A DNA stretch of 64,000 nucleotides from Owenia fusiformis (Eukaryota > Annelida > Polychaeta > Sabellida > Oweniidae): the NCBI GenBank assembly GCA_903813345.2, contig CAIIXF020000012.1, forward strand, positions 5,373,318-5,437,317, written 5' to 3'. A program made the position numbers and the translations under genes. Positions 47,901 to 58,904 of the stretch are shown piece after piece (positions within the stretch are counted from its first letter, which is position 1; every line of letters begins with the position of its first letter). The notes under the pieces are model-generated. The model did no database searches. It was not told where the DNA came from and was given only the letters and a program-made list of their open reading frames with translations.

Positions 47901-50900
47901 AAGATAAATGAGATCAACTTCCAATTAAGCGATAGAAATGCAGATCACCAAATGACAGTTGAAATACTATTAACTCGAGGCGAAGGCTCCATGGTGGCTG
48001 CTTTTGGCAAAGGAAAATTAATCAAGTACTGAGCAGATTGATATTTCTGAATGCTCAAGCCATCAACTATTCAGAAATGACATAAAATGGTATATTAGAC
48101 AGTTGGTATGGGTATGGTAGTTCATCATGCGAATTGAAAAGTGAAAAATATACCTGATTTTGCTGTGTCACAAAATAATTTGTAATTCTATGTGTCATGG
48201 TGTTTAAATGTTGGTTGTAATCAGTTATTAATTAATCAAGTGATCAATTGATCAAGTGAATAGATTACAACAACCTATTTGTATTTTTCTGTTTTACATC
48301 AATTTTATTTATGCGGGGATATGTTTTCAACAATAGGCGCTTAAGGGGCAGTCATTATAAAACATCCCATAAAATATTGTAATATTGATATCTTTTATAC
48401 AAGTAGAGAGTTTAGATACATACGTATTACACAGTCTGTGACACCAAGCTGGCGATTTGAGTCTGTTCTAAAGAAAATGTCTTCCAAGGTTTTGGTTAGA
48501 ATGTTAGTCACCTGACTGAAATCTGTTGGTCTGTACACTCGGGAAGTCGTCATATTAGACAGGAAATATATCTAAAATAAAATGATTGCATACATCTAAA
48601 ATAATCCGAAATTGAAAAAAAAACAGATTTTTGAAAGGCAAGACTCAATGCAAAATAAACTGTATGCACAAACTTAACTCATGTGGCAGTGATAGTCTTG
48701 GACATAATATGGCAGCTGGTAAATCAAACTTGTATGACACCATTTTAACAATCCAAGAACAAATTTAATATATTTTAAAGGAATTGATTTTATCCATGCC
48801 TCCAAATTTTAACCAACATAATGAATAAAGTACCAACGACCCTGAGCTCACACATTGAATTGTAACCACATTATGTTTGGAAAGGAATAGCTTTGTACAG
48901 AAACTCTTTTTGGCTAGTTAGTTACTAAGTTGTTCAAAAACAAATTAATTTTTAGAGGAATAGATTCTGTCCATGCTCTCAATTAAAAACCAAAATATTA
49001 AAAATGATTAGCTTTGTACAGAAAAAACTATTTTTGTTCAAATAACATGAAATCTAAGGCTAGATTTGAGCTCCCGAAATTATGCAGATGTTTTAAAAAA
49101 TTTCAACATTTGAAAGATTAATTGAAATAATTGCGATTTTGAAATTTCACGGCAATTAATTGTCAACATTTTAATCTTCTTTTTCTAGTTTCTATGATTA
49201 AATGTTTTTAATACTCTAAATAAATTAATACTAGTAAAACACTACTTTCCTACCTTTTATACCCCAGCACTGGACGAACGTATTATCAACATTGAGTGAA
49301 ACTAAATTCCCAGGAATTTTGTGACTATTATGTTTTGCAACAATTGAAATTTTGCTGGTAATATTTTTCACGAATTTTCCAAAACTCGCCAAAAATAGAG
49401 AAATATAGTAGCATGTGCATAACATAACTTTTAAGTGCCATTTCAAAATATTAAAAATCAATAATAGAAATTGAGTGTAAAATCAAATATCACTTTGTAG
49501 CAGTAAAAATGAAAAGGGGATATACACTCCCCTCCATAAGTTTGGCAATCTTTTTTCCCCATTGAACTACGTGTTAAAGCCTCTTTACCTTTGAATTTTT
49601 ATTTACTTAACCTGCGATAAAATACTTCTACTATTGATGGAAACGTAATTTGACTTTAATTCCAATACCTCCAAATTTTCTCAATTTTTTTCCTCAATTA
49701 CAATAGGTCGAAAATCGATGATAAATTTGATGAATTTTTGAAAATCGACATTCCCATGTTAACCAATGGGAAATGGTAGGTTTGCCGCAAGTCATATGAC
49801 AGAATATCCATCCATCCGAGTCCTTGCTAAAAATACGAGTTAGGCAGGCAATTGAATTTGCTAACTTTATTTAACAAAAAATTGATATGTTTCTTCAGGT
49901 TCAACAAAGTTATAAGGCTTTAAAGTCAAAATTGTTTTTCAAAAAACCACTCGAATTGAAATAACACAGGAGGCGAAAAATTATTTTCAAAAATGACTTT
50001 GAAGCGCTGTAACTTTAATATTCATCAAATAAACTTAGTGTTCATAAAAGTTTGACAATTCAATTTTCTATACAAAAATATTTTTGCTGAATCTTTTACT
50101 GAAAAGATATCCTGATTTCTGATTTGCCCCGAACCCTCCATTTCCCATTGGATTACATGGGAATGACGATTTTCAAAAATTCATCAAATTTATCATCAAT
50201 TTTTGACCTATTGTAATTGAGGAAAAAAATTGAGAAAATTTGGGGGTATTGGAAATAAAGTCAAGTTACGTTTCCATCAATATTATAAGTTATATCATCG
50301 CTGGTTAAGTAAATAAAAATTCAAACGTAAAGAGGCTTTAACACGTAGTTCAATGGGGAAAAAAGGTTGCCAAACTTATGGAGGGGAGTGTACATTTGTA
50401 TATAATATAGAGAGCAAAATCATTTATCAATTATACAAGTTGTCTTAGGGATGAGTTGTCTTGGGAAGAGTTGTCTTGGGATGGGTTGTCTTGGGATGAA
50501 TTATCTTGAGATGAGTTGTCTAGAAACTGCATGTTTACTACTCGTCCCCTAAAAACTACTTAAAGGAACTAAAGTGTTTCACAGAGTATCAATGTTTTAG
50601 ATCCAATACAAGAGGAGTAAAGATGAATATACATACCTCTTCTTCCATTTGCGCAGAAGATGTTGAGCCTTCTGGTGTTCCCAAGAATAAATTTGGTAGT
50701 TTGTGCACAATTATCGGGATTTTATAGACATCTGCAATGCATAGTGTGCCATCTTAGGTATGATCTACACAATTTTTATTTACTTCAGGGTGGAGGTAAT
50801 TTGCAGTTAACCCTAAAAACTGTTCTTATCCATCAAGAGGGCCAACATTTCCTCTTATATTCAAGTCGGGAAAGGGTTAACAGTGAGCCAAATAGAGATA

Positions 50901-53900
50901 AAACAAAATTATGTAAGCAATGTTAAGCAATGGCAGAATCAAAAATAAAGGGGTGTGATAAAATTGCAGGCAACATGATCAATAACTTAATTATCTGAAA
51001 TATAATATATATATCAAAAAAGAGCTGTCAAAATGATAAGTTTTAACGATTTAATGGGCAAATGAAGTAAATGTTCATATATAATTGAAAACAATTTTTG
51101 AAAAGGTTTGTAGTAAGATTTGATTCTGCCATTCATAGCAATTACAACTAACAAAATATCCAAAATTCATTACAGAATGTACCTTCTTAGATCTGAAGGC
51201 AGATGATATATCATGTAGAATGAAAATGGCAATACTTTCAAAATCCATGCCAATAATATCCTATTAATAGTATCATTTTTTCCAAACTTCTTTCCAAACT
51301 TCCTCTTAATTTGACTCTATCTGTTCTATTTTAACTTAATAAATACCTTTCAATTCTTTCTGAAACAAACTGGTATACATGGACATACTATGCATAATAA
51401 TCAACATATAATGTACTTACCAGAAGCATATTGAGCATATAGTTTTGTGGTCTGAGAATATTGTCCTGGAAACGTTGCCCCGTCAGTGCAAATGATGATA
51501 GCCTTCTTCCTCCCGACTCTTCCAGAGTTAAAAAGTTGTTGCAAACCTTCAAGAAGAGCCAGATCCGTCCTTGTATTTGTACCAAGATCAAATCTATAAT
51601 CTATATTCATGTTCACTGCATCAACCACTTCTTGATATGTTGTCTGTTCACCAATTCGTACAGATGTGACTACTTGTATACCATACTGAATAATTCCAAT
51701 TTGAGATTGGCTGTTGTCTGTGCCTATTCCCGTAATCTCATTGAGCCTTGTGACCATTGGTACAATACTTTGTACTAGTTGCAACATGTCTTCAATTGCT
51801 ATGCTTGAGCTAAAATCTAGTATCATCATTAAATCGATTCCACATTCTGAAAATTAGATGTATTATTAAAATAATTTAAAAATATGACCAAGGCTTTATT
51901 TTTGGATGACCGTGGTGCTAGTGAATTGCGTAATATGTTAATGAGTTTTCTCCTCCAGTATCATTTAAAAGAAGAATAAGCCCTGCAGAGCAAATTACAT
52001 GATCATGTATTTTCAACAAAAATCGTGGTTTATTGACAATCAAACTCCCATGGTTCACTTAGCAATGAGCCGACGCTGTTGACACACTTGGTTAGCTGAC
52101 TCTTGGTTGAAACATCATAATTTGCGATGTCAGTGTGCTTGGATGACCTGTTATTGTTGAAAATGTGTGACCGTGTAATTTGCACCACAAGGGCATATTG
52201 TTCTTTTTTTTGTGATCGTTCAAAAATGCAGCCCAAGTAGGATAATAAATCGCCTATGAGAAATGAACAGTTGGTATTAAATAACTAGACATCAAGATTG
52301 CGAACAATATTAAGGATGCCTAAAGGGCTTTTATAGAAACAAACTAAGCACTTGAGTCCCAATTAGGCAAGTAGATTACTTAATTACAAGGTAAATTAAT
52401 AAGGCATTGTGTAAGAATATATTCTTAATCAGAATGACCATTCCTATATACAGGGTGTCAAATAAGTATGTTCTCCCCTTAATGCAATAGGTATCAACTT
52501 ATATGCATAAAAGTGCATCTAGTTAAACTGTTCATCTGAAACTTCTTATGGAGTTCTCCATGAAGCTGAGTTGTAATGTGCTAAAGAAAAATTCTGATAT
52601 CATGCAGGCAAAAGATTACACAAAATAATGTGGATGTTAATTCTAATAGGGGAGAACATATTTATTTGACAAATGTGTTAAATCGCTAAATTTATGTCTG
52701 TGAATATTAATTATATCATCAGAGTCCACTGATTGGTTATATTAGTGAGTTTCAAGTGTACAGGTGAAGAAGTATTTTAAAATATTTACAACATATAACA
52801 GCAGAACAGTGAGTGTGAGTACAACACAAAATCATTTTCAAAAACCAATCAGTGTTTAAAATGCAATCAGCGCAAGTTAATTCATAATTTAATGTCACCA
52901 AGGAACACATGTACAGGGTGTCAAAAAACAATGGCACTGCCCTCTACAGCAAAAAGTACTTTATGTTACATGGTGTATCATATCTCATTTTAAAAACAAT
53001 TCAATTCTAGAGAGAAATTTCAGCTTTATTATCATATAGTTTTACAGATTTACAGCTGGTTCTTAGAAGTTGGTATGACCACCAGTTGCTGCTCAAACAG
53101 CAGCTAATCTGGATGGATATGATTTAAATAAAGAACCAAATTAAGGTGTAGCAAAAGCATAATCCTCTAAGCACTTTAGTCATATTTTTCAGAATTACAT
53201 CCTTATCGTGTCTTTTTTCAAAAGGCTGTTTGTCAATCAATTCCTATTCTCTGTTTTTTAGAACTGAATCCATAAATCTTTTAAGTGTGTATGGTCTAGA
53301 ACCTGGCAATTGAAATTTAAAGCATCTAAAAGTTCTCATTTAGTTTTTCGCTCAAACCGACAAATGTCTCCGCTTTACTTTGATGGTGAAATGATCCCCC
53401 AAAAGCAATCACACAAGCACCTGGGTTTCATCTTAGATGAGAATTTGACTTTTAATGACCATATAAACTATCTGTCTAATAAAGTTCAAAAACTGTTAAA
53501 TCCTTTGAAGCTCATATCAAACAAAATACAGTCGCACCATCTTGAAATAATGTATAATTCATATTTGGCGTCTCATTTTGACTATTGTAGCTCCATTTAC
53601 GGATCGTCATCCTTGGCGGCCTTGTCAAAGCTTGATAAAATCCACTACCAAGCTGATGTTATATGTGCTGGGGTACTGCATGGCTCTAACACCTCAAAAA
53701 CCTTAAAATGTTTACAGTGGAAATCGCTTACTGACAAAAGACACGAAAAAAATTTAAGACTGATGTTCAAAATTGTAAGAAAGGAAGTGCCTAATTATGT
53801 CCATAGTCTTTTTGACCAACATCGCAATTAGAATTTTAAGACACTCTTTACCCTTTTCCTGCCCAAGAAATATTTCAATGAGACTCTCCAAAGCACCAGT

Positions 53901-54730
53901 TTTAAAGCTTATAAATGGTTGGAACCAGCTAAGCAAGACTTTTCGTGAAATTCAAACCATTTCTAGATTCAAAAGCTCTATTAAACAGATATTTATCCCT
54001 ATTTCAAACTTTATACCAACTACAAAACTAAACTTAAGTAGAACCAACGAAAAACTGCTAAATAGGCTTCGAGTTGATTTTGCCCTTAAAGACCATTTCT
54101 TTACTCATAATTTTACTGGAATAATAATCCCAACCTCTCACATTACCAATAAACCATCTATGATTACTGTAATTAATCCTCTATTGTAATTTAAACTACC
54201 TAGAATGCCTATGGCGATTGGTAGTAGATATTTTGTGTATTTTTTGATTATGAAGGAAAAAAATGTTAAAAAAAGAAAAAAAGAACTGAATCCATATGTT
54301 CAGTGCAGTTGAGCTATGGGCTAATTCTTTCATATTCCACCTTTTGACTTGATGTGACCCTTAACCAATAATTGAGTAGCACACAAAGTACTGAAGTAGC
54401 AAACAAAGTACTGAAGAAGCAAACTTTGAAACAATGTAGCTTTTTAATATAAAGTTTTATTAAATGAAATTTGATGAGTAACTCAAGAATTAAATTCTTT
54501 CAAACGAGGTATGACACAATATGTACCATTAAGGACGTTCTGCTGTAGAGGGGAGTGCCGTTGTTTTTTGACACCCTGTATATACCCTGACAAACCTTCT
54601 GATGAGGAATTAAAGAAAAGCTGAGAAAAATGAAGATAATAATAGCATATTTACCTGATTGTGCATCTACATAATAACATGTACCTGTGATCAATAGAAC
54701 AATACATGCCAAAATATTCTTTCCTTTCAT
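44952..54730 (-). CDS. Secreted VWA/C-type-lectin-like protein, copy B
   Basis: Eight exons: 54730..54655, 51846..51421, 50731..50637, 48571..48424, 47751..47672, 47018..46838, 45661..45596, 45229..44952. All junctions are GT-AG and in frame, giving 449 residues. Signal peptide 1-23; VWA domain about 27-240 with MIDAS DFSSS (36-40), the Thr region in NTRTDLALLE and ICTDGATF; Cys-rich linker about 245-275 (CVCGNDGYEF, CYRCDPPRP); C-type-lectin-like domain from about 277 (GCFKIHYGSYSWEYAELICQ, HLASWNDDNC, FWTCASDP) to the closing FICQRECL. A Ser/Asp/Glu tract (371-412) interrupts the lectin long loop. VWA domains bind protein ligands through a metal ion, and lectin-like domains bind glycans or proteins; together they suggest an extracellular matrix or recognition protein. 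The acidic tract could bind calcium or be phosphorylated. No named family recognised. Confidence 0.88.
46102..46757. mobile_element. MITE in copy B intron 6
   Basis: ATTCTACATTAGTAGTACCC then AAACAAGTTTTTGATAATAA is mirrored by TTATTATCAAAAACTTGCGT then TTGGGTACTATTAATCTAGA. CTCCAACATT/AATGTTGGA also pair. About 650 bp, non-coding. Absent from copy A. Confidence 0.75.
46838..47018 (-). CDS. Copy B first lectin-domain exon
   Basis: A 181-bp phase 0-1 exon: VHCNAVSQNECIFQAGCF then KIHYGSYSWEYAELICQSEG, the N-terminal C-type-lectin fold with AH(L)ASWNDDNC. The acceptor is ATACAG|GTTCATTG. From about 46838 to 46981 it is identical to copy A 29385-29528. Confidence 0.9.
49523..50392. mobile_element. 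Tc1/mariner-type foldback element, copy 2
   Basis: Near-identical in both arms and middle to 17934..18813, with the same TACACTCCCCTCCATAAGTT ends. It lies in copy B intron 3. High similarity between copies suggests fairly recent activity. Confidence 0.87.
50438..50525. repeat. Minisatellite GATGAGTTGTCTTGG
   Basis: About five units of 15-17 bp (GAGTTGTCTTGGGAT and variants) in tandem in copy B intron 3. Confidence 0.8.
51421..51846 (-). CDS. Copy B VWA-domain exon
   Basis: A 426-bp phase 1-1 exon: ECGIDLMMILDFSSSIAIED, QSIVPMVTRLNEITGIG, NIDYRFDLGTNTRTDLALLE and GRKKAIIICTDGATFPGQ. It carries the three MIDAS elements. Amino-acid differences from copy A are scattered throughout, unlike the last exons. 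Confidence 0.9.
52449..52680. mobile_element. Small MITE with GGGTGTCAAATAAG ends
   Basis: TACAGGGTGTCAAATAAGTA then TGTTCTCCCC is mirrored by GGGGAGAACATATTTATTTG then ACA about 230 bp away, in copy B intron 1. Non-coding. Confidence 0.75.
52912..54580. mobile_element. Mariner-type element carrying a LINE insertion
   Basis: The ends TACAGGGTGTCAAAAAACAA then TGGCACTGCCCTCTACAGCA and the inverse at 54535-54580 bound about 1.67 kb in copy B intron 1. A non-LTR retrotransposon fragment (53275..54281) sits inside; without it the element would be about 650 bp. Confidence 0.82.
53275..54281 (+). mobile_element. 5'-truncated non-LTR retrotransposon (LINE) fragment
   Basis: Flanked by a 15-bp target-site duplication AGAACTGAATCCATA at 53260-53274 and 54282-54296. 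It encodes the end of a reverse-transcriptase ORF: WQLKFKASKSSHLVF, HKHLGFILDENLTFNDHINY, KLDKIHYQADVIC, LQWKSLTDKR. The frame stops at about 53829 and the homology continues in another frame from about 53830 to 54189 (LPFSCPRNISMRLSKAPVLK, then LLNRLRVDFALKDHFF), so there is one frameshift. The A-rich 3' tail precedes the right duplication. Resembles CR1/L2-type LINE C-termini. Confidence 0.85.
54655..54730 (-). CDS. Copy B signal-peptide exon
   Basis: A 76-bp exon: MKGKNILACIVLLITGTCYY then VDAQS, donor CAG|GTAAAT. Nearly the same as copy A exon 1. Confidence 0.88.
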
Positions 54731-54765
54731 GTTAAATTTGTAGTGAGCAAGTTACAATGATAGAC

Positions 54766-54790
54766 TTATTTCCATGGTTTAAATAGTGAA
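54766..54790 (-). promoter_or_regulatory. Conserved TATA-like core promoter of copy B
   Basis: CACTATTTAAACCATGGAAA about 45-55 bp upstream of the copy B ATG, the same as upstream of copy A while the bases around it differ. Confidence 0.55.
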
Positions 54791-55147
54791 ATATTTGTTT
54801 TAAAAATGTTTATTTATTTGAAATAAATGACTTTATTTTCCACAGGTTCTGATTTATATGATTACGGATCATTTGTCATGGTTTTACCTTAAATCTAAGG
54901 TGAGACATGGACAATCAACAAAAACATTTGATGTTTACTTAGGTCGATATAAACAGCTACGAATTATGTTTCTTATTTTCTTTGATGTATGTATACAACA
55001 GCAGGTATACACTTATCAAAAAAGCATACTGGGAGTAAATATATATGATGTCATTCTAGAGTGATGCCATGTCTACCCTAACAAACGATTGTTCTAGAGC
55101 CTGTTACTAGTTAATCTCTTTTATTTTAACACTAGTTCTATTTCATT

Positions 55148-56047
55148 AATTCTAGATTTTAAAAATGGTAATACAAATTTATGCAATTTCTCAATTATAT
55201 ATGAGACATTATCAAATCTTAGAATATGTTTTTTCTTTTATTCTTTATTTCTACCCACACTTGTGGGTATAAAATAGTACATATACAAACAATGATAATA
55301 CAGTTTAGTTTAATTCACTACCACCAATAATCTTCATAAATTTACTTAATTGCACAGAATATTTAATATTTGATGTTCACTAGAGAGAGGGTAATTCATA
55401 TATAAGTCAATAGAGTATGTGTGGAGCAAGGGTGTCTACTAGAGATGGATGTTCACTAGAGAGAGGGTAATTCATATATAAGTCAATAGAGTATGTGCGG
55501 AGCAAGGGTGTCTACTAGAGACAGGTGTTCACTAGAGAGAGGGTAATTCATATATAAGTCAATAGAGTATGTGCGGAGCAAGGGTGTCTACTAGAGACGG
55601 GTGTTCACTAGAGAGAGGGTAATTTATATATAAGTCAATAGAGTATGTGCGGAGCAAGGGTGTCTACTAGAGACGGATGTTCACTAGAGAGAGGGTAATT
55701 TATATATAAGTCAATAGAGTATGTGATGAGAAGGGGTGTCCATTAGAGAGAGGTGTTCACTAAGATAGGTTTTACTGTAAATTTAAAACCAGTGAATAAT
55801 CTAAGAATGCGCTTCACTTTGGAAAACATGTCAAAGTATGGAGTCAAAGTGGTTTTTATTAAATATTCTAATATATCCAAGAAATTCTGGACACCCATTT
55901 AGTTAGATTGAAAGTGTAGGTTGATAGTTTCAGTATATTCCACAAAAATAAAATATTCCAATAAATTGTAGATTTTAAAAATGGTAATACAAACTCATGT
56001 AATTTCTCAATTATATATGAGACAGTATCATACTTTAGAATCTGTTC
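55148..56047. repeat. Pair of ~83-bp direct repeats
   Basis: TAGATTTTAAAAATGGTAAT then ACAAA...TATATATGAGACA occurs at 55153-55232 and 55967-56047 in the same orientation, flanking the 76-bp array. No coding sequence lies between them. Confidence 0.7.
55375..55790. repeat. 76-bp tandem repeat array
   Basis: GTTCAC(T) marks 55375, 55451, 55527, 55603, 55679 and 55755, exactly 76 bp apart. Units contain GAGGGTAATTCATATATAAG then TCAATAGAGTATGTG. The array ends with GGTTTTACTGTA. A single related monomer lies at about 31033-31130. Confidence 0.92.
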
Positions 56048-57149
56048 ACAGCATCAGCATTCATTTAAAATATAAGGACAATAAAAACACATAAATCCAA
56101 CCGTCATTAAGAGATTATTGTAGATGTTAGTCAAAGTACAAATTAAACAGCATTTATTTTCTTAAAATTATAAATGTTTGGCAAATACTCAGATCAGATA
56201 GTAAACAACTACTTTTCAGCTACATCAATCAGACCAAACCTTATCTTTATTACCGACTATCAGTAAAATTAATGAACCAATAAAGTTCTCTATTGACCAT
56301 GATTAGAAATGCATTTTATATGTGTTTTTAATGTGAATATAATTATATGTTCTTCATAAAGGACGATTTTTAAATCATGCAAAATAGAAATTGCTGACCT
56401 TATCTTTAATAGTGCATTTTAAATGTAGTATAAACAAAAATATGATTAATAATAAAATTTGTTTTTCTAGTCCAAGAGCAAAATGGTTTGCTTTCATGTG
56501 CTTATAATAGTCTTTGTTATTCTGTATTTCACTTTTTCTATTAATGTTCAGGTATTTATAATCTCATTTTTATCTCATAAAAAACAAAATTTGGCATCAA
56601 CATGTCCAATTTACAAGAATATTAATCTCACTTATTGTTCATTCAATTTCAAGGATATTTTATGATTTTTTATTACATATTCATATAGTTATGACATTAA
56701 GCGGGATGTGTGAATGGCCATATAGTGTAAAATATGTCACATCATAACATTGTGCTATGGAAAATATGAGGATATGTATGCACAAGTGCCAAAGGAAAAG
56801 GATCAAAATTATTCTCTCATGAAAAAAGTGTGTATATACATGTACATCAGCTGAATGAAAAGCTACTGATTTTACTCCATGATCATTTATACATATTTAT
56901 GTCATTATTAAAATATTTTAGCATATTAAAAAAACTTGTAGAAATACATTTTTAATTGGTAGGGTTTCCTATCAGAACAATACAATGAAGGCCAAAGCCA
57001 GAAAATAAATCCAAGCCAAAGACAAGTCAACAACTGGAAACTACAAGCTCATGACAGTTTGGGAATGTCCACACCTCCAGGAGATCCTCCCAATGAGGTT
57101 AGAAAGAAGTTAGTAGAAGCCCTAACAATGCTTACTGCAACTCAAGCCA
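56048..57149. other. Intergenic AT-rich stretch
   Basis: No confident feature. A frame at about 56990-57160 (MSTPPGDPPNEVRKKLVEAL, then TMLTATQAI) looks coding-like and could be an exon or transposon piece; no family recognised. Confidence 0.3.
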
Positions 57150-58870
57150 TCCATGTAAGGGTACACTTCAAACTTACTAGGCTAAGGAAGACTGGAAGAC
57201 CTATACAGCCAAAGTATATAATAGCTAGTCTGTCTTGAATAGTTAAGTCATGTCTTAACCTTTAAGTTAACCCCTTGAAATATAAATAATTTCAATGCCT
57301 TTTAGTTACTCAAAAAGAAAAGAAATCATGAGAAACATTAGAGCAAAATAGAGACTTGTACAGACTAAAGTGATGTTCTTATTATGGTATGTTACTGACG
57401 GTGAGTTCCAAACCCTTCAAATAGGAGGAGAGAAGTGCATTTTAATGAAGTTATTGTTGAGTGTTTAAAGATAATGTCAAGAGAATGCAGGAACAAACAC
57501 TGACAGACATGGCATGCTGACTCTAGCTAGTTTGTGAGCTTTGTTATAATGTGGATCAACATGACATCTCCAAAACAACTCATTCACTAAACATTGCCAA
57601 AGAGGTCTTACTTTGTGATGGCTGCGGGTCAAAACAAGTCATGTATTATTTTCTGTGACATTTCATATTAATTGGAGGACTTATGATTTGTAACAATCTA
57701 CAAAAGTTTTCATGGATTCTGATATGGCAAGGGGCCAAGTGTTGGGGTGGGCACAATAATCAAAGGTGTAGCTAGATGAGCTGTCAGATCCAAGAAAGAA
57801 GTGATCAAAAGTGCAAAGACCTGGCTGAGTTTGGACTGATTCATGATGCCCGGACATCTAAGCCCGTTCAATTATATGCTTTTATCGCTTTTCATGGCAT
57901 TACTCCCATTTGGGAACTATTAAGGAACAGAAATCCCAAACAAGGGCTGCATTTGAGAGTCACACGTACACATCAGGAAACATTACCCAGGAACATGCAG
58001 AATCATGTATGGAATGACTTCTCCACTTGTCTGCAAAATCAGTCCCCACAACAGACAATGTTGTGAATGAGCTAAAGGCATTTCATAACCAAGGATGGCC
58101 CTACATCACGTGTACTTGCCATAATCTAAATCTCACTTTAAAGGCAGGTTTGAACTTACCTGGACTAGCAACTGCCATCAGTAGTTGTCGTCGAATTGTC
58201 ACATTTTCAAAGAACTCTGGTATTGCATCATACTTGTTGTCACTGAACACAAGTTTACGCAGACATTTTTAAAGGAATAAGCCTAATGACTGACTTATGT
58301 ATGAGATGGAAATCAACTTATGAGATACAAGATAGAGTAATGGAGCTCTGCATACTTATTCAGACAACTCTACTGGATATGCAGATGCAAAAGTCTGTAT
58401 GCTGATCCCAATACCAGCCAACCATGTAGAGGCACACTTTCAACTAAGTCAGCTTAAGGAAAAGTGGAAGAGCAATACAATCAAAGTATAAGATAACTGT
58501 CTTGAAAATATAGTACTCAAAATACTGGTATAGTACTAAATACTTTCAATGCTTGATGATAAACTTTTGAATTTTAGTTATTCAAAAAGAAAAGAAATCC
58601 TGCATTTCATCCCATCAATATAAACCATTTCAAATTAATAGTTTAAAGCCTGGATTAAGTTCTTACTAATTCTGTTAGAATAAGAACAAATTCGATCTGC
58701 ATGAAGTATCATAAGACATTTTCATGTGTGGTGGGTTCATTTTTATGAAATCATAGTTCAGTGTAAATAGTATGTATAGAGAATGCAAGAGAAAATACTG
58801 AGAGATGCTGACACCCCCTCTTTGCTAGTGTGTGACCTTTGTGATAATGTTGATCAACATGTTCAAATAA
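57150..58870. repeat. Local direct duplication flanking hAT remnants
   Basis: About 420 bp at 57150-57570 and 58425-58870 are diverged direct copies. Shared landmarks in the same order are CACTT..AACTNAG, CAAAGTATA, CAAAAAGAAAAGAAATC, GAGAATGCA and GTGGATCAACATG/GTTGATCAACATG. The transposase remnants lie between them. Confidence 0.7.
57770..58400 (+). pseudogene. Decayed hAT transposase fragment
   Basis: Three short frames in different phases. The clearest, 58027-58272, reads TTDNVVNELKAFHNQGWPYI then TCTCHNLNLTLKAGL and SSCRRIVTFSKNSGIASYLL. This is the hAT pattern of an Asp-containing TTDNA stretch, a C-x-CHNLNL motif and a following helix. At about 58290 CMRWKSTYEIQDRVMEL matches the RWNSTY motif. 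Frameshifts and stops between pieces show it is inactive. The N-terminal BED finger and C-terminal dimerisation region were not found. Confidence 0.8.
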
Positions 58871-58904
58871 CTTGGAATGTGAAGGCCTATCATACTCCTA
58901 CAAA

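Noticed and set aside
55148-56047. Direct repeats flanking 0.8 kb, considered as LTRs
   Set aside because: They are only about 83 bp long, with no primer-binding site, polypurine tract or coding region between them; the interval holds a satellite array.
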